Shown here piece after piece: positions 63,084-64,000 of a DNA stretch of 64,000 nt (position 1 is the first letter of the stretch; each line of letters begins with the position of its first letter). Made by a program: the position numbers and the translations under genes. The notes beneath the pieces were generated by a model. It was not told where the DNA came from. It was given only the letters and a program-made list of their open reading frames with translations, and did not search any database. This DNA comes from Bradyrhizobium sp. WSM1417 (GTDB lineage Bacteria > Pseudomonadota > Alphaproteobacteria > Rhizobiales > Xanthobacteraceae): the NCBI RefSeq assembly GCF_000515415.1, contig NZ_KI911783.1, positions 5,505,831 to 5,569,830 of the forward strand, in the 5' to 3' direction.

Positions 63084-63152
63084 GTCGTCTCTCCCCTCAG
63101 CCCGCGCCGTCGTTGCAGGGCGGCGCCTTGTTGGTGATATCCCTAAAACATG

Positions 63153-63168
63153 TTGTGATATATTACAA
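63153..63168. promoter_or_regulatory. Near-perfect 16-bp palindrome, candidate GntR operator
   Basis: TTGTGATATATTACAA: seven of eight base pairs are symmetric. It lies in the 180-base gap between the divergent GntR and enolase-superfamily genes, as expected for a shared operator. Confidence 0.55.
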
Positions 63169-63263
63169 GCGAGCGTAAGACTTGGCATGCGCCCGTACCA
63201 TGCTGCGGTGCGGAATCACAACAAGACGGCGCTGCGCGCGCCTGCGACGGGAGGAGTATTGCC

Positions 63264-64000
63264 GTGAAGATCACGTCGATCGAGACGCTGCGCACCGAAG
63301 AATTCTCCAACGTCATCTGGGTGCGCGTTCACACCGACATGGGGATGATCGGCCTCGGCGAAACCTTCTACGGCGCCGGCGCAGTCGAGGCGCAGATCCA
63401 CGACACCTTTGCCGGCCGCCTGCTCGGCCGCAATCCGCTGCACATCGAAGCGATCCATCGCGACATGCTGAACCTGCCGATGGCGCAGTCATCCACCGGT
63501 GTCGAATATCGCGCGGCTTCGGCCATCGACATCGCGCTATGGGACCTGTTCGGCAAGGTCTGCAATCAGCCGGTACACCAGATGCTCGGCGGCCTTTGCC
63601 GCGACAAGCAGCGAATCTACAACACCTGCGCCGGCACCCAATATGTCCGCTCGACCAATATCAGTCCGGTCGCGAATTGGAATCTCGGTGGCTCCAAGGG
63701 GCCCTACGAAGACCTCGATGGCTTCATGAACAACGCCGATGCGCTCGCCGAAAACCTGCTGGAGAGCGGCATCTCCGCCATGAAGATCTGGCCGTTCGAT
63801 CCGGCGGCGCAAGAGAACAAGGGTCTCTACATCTCCGCCGCGCAGATGAAGCAGGCGATCGAGCCGTTCGAGAAGATCCGAAAAGCGGTCGGCGACAAGA
63901 TGGAGATCATGGTCGAGCTTCATTCGCTCTGGAACCTGCCGACCGCAAAACAGATCGCGCGCGCGCTCGAGCCCTACAAGCCGACCTGGTACGAAGACCC
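63264..64000 (+). CDS. Mandelate racemase/muconate lactonising enzyme family protein (partial)
   Basis: GTG start at 63264 with GGAGGAG upstream; 245 residues visible before the window edge. N-terminal capping domain (about 1-125) with GMIGLGETFYGAGAVE; beginning of the TIM barrel with SGISAMKIWPFDP (catalytic-type Lys) and MVELHSLWNLP, which replaces the usual metal-binding D-x-N. Members dehydrate or racemise sugar acids. Together with the GntR and MFS genes it forms a sugar-acid catabolic module. The substrate cannot be fixed. Confidence 0.8.
   Translation, partial: MKITSIETLRTEEFSNVIWVRVHTDMGMIGLGETFYGAGAVEAQIHDTFAGRLLGRNPLHIEAIHRDMLNLPMAQSSTGVEYRAASAIDIALWDLFGKVCNQPVHQMLGGLCRDKQRIYNTCAGTQYVRSTNISPVANWNLGGSKGPYEDLDGFMNNADALAENLLESGISAMKIWPFDPAAQENKGLYISAAQMKQAIEPFEKIRKAVGDKMEIMVELHSLWNLPTAKQIARALEPYKPTWYED

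Overview
The window looks like chromosomal DNA of a Bradyrhizobium-type alphaproteobacterium (Rhizobiales). This rests on the high GC content, the gene families and their order (lipB beside a short fliN, pccA, CheB/CheR/HWE-kinase fusions, DUF305, CsbD and DUF1326/DUF2182 genes) and two kinds of palindromic repeat of a type I associate with this genus. Genus is an inference; there is no rRNA gene to confirm it.

Layout. (1) 1-6.3 kb: a truncated gene at the edge, then small genes, a Cys-rich copper-storage-like protein, a cation diffusion facilitator and a flavin/thioredoxin-reductase-like pair in a minus-strand operon. (2) 6.4-12.7 kb: a signalling cluster with a 1061-residue CheB-CheR-PAS-HWE kinase, a translationally coupled Crp/Fnr regulator, a stand-alone CheB, a single-domain response regulator and two tiny membrane proteins. 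(3) 12.8-21.0 kb: stress and metabolic genes (SDR, zinc alcohol dehydrogenase, GH13 glucosidase, CsbD, DUF305 membrane protein, isochorismatase-like hydrolase, a frameshifted DUF1326 gene and DUF2182).

(4) 21.19-45.05 kb: a 23.9-kb integrated island. It sits in the 3' end of tRNA-Leu(GAG), is bounded by an 18-bp direct repeat and carries a tyrosine recombinase next to the tRNA. Its left part holds a truncated DNA-ligase relic, an AlpA-like regulator and a primase-helicase. The right part is a defence island of lower GC content: an MrcB-N/HNH restriction-type protein, several winged-helix proteins, a tandem pair of proteins sharing an N-terminal tag, a Gabija-like OLD-nuclease/UvrD-helicase pair followed by a PD-(D/E)XK-like gene, and a divergent three-gene operon of unknown function that ends in another PD-(D/E)XK-like nuclease. 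No capsid, terminase, portal or relaxase gene was recognised, so it resembles a phage satellite or a non-conjugative integrative element.

(5) 45.1-64.0 kb: core genes again: fliN, lipB, a DnaB/RecA-like ATPase, a tautomerase with a divergent LysR regulator, two PAS hybrid histidine kinases, acylphosphatase, an oxaloacetate-decarboxylase-like enzyme, pccA, a zinc metallopeptidase, an ArsB-type transporter, and a GntR/MFS/enolase-superfamily sugar-acid module cut by the window edge. An IS3-family insertion sequence sits inside a perfect 31-bp-arm palindrome and has duplicated four bases (GAAT).

The best candidates for undescribed biology are the three-gene operon at 41284-43492, the tagged pair at 34162-35331, and the nuclease gene attached to the Gabija-like pair at 36139-41078.
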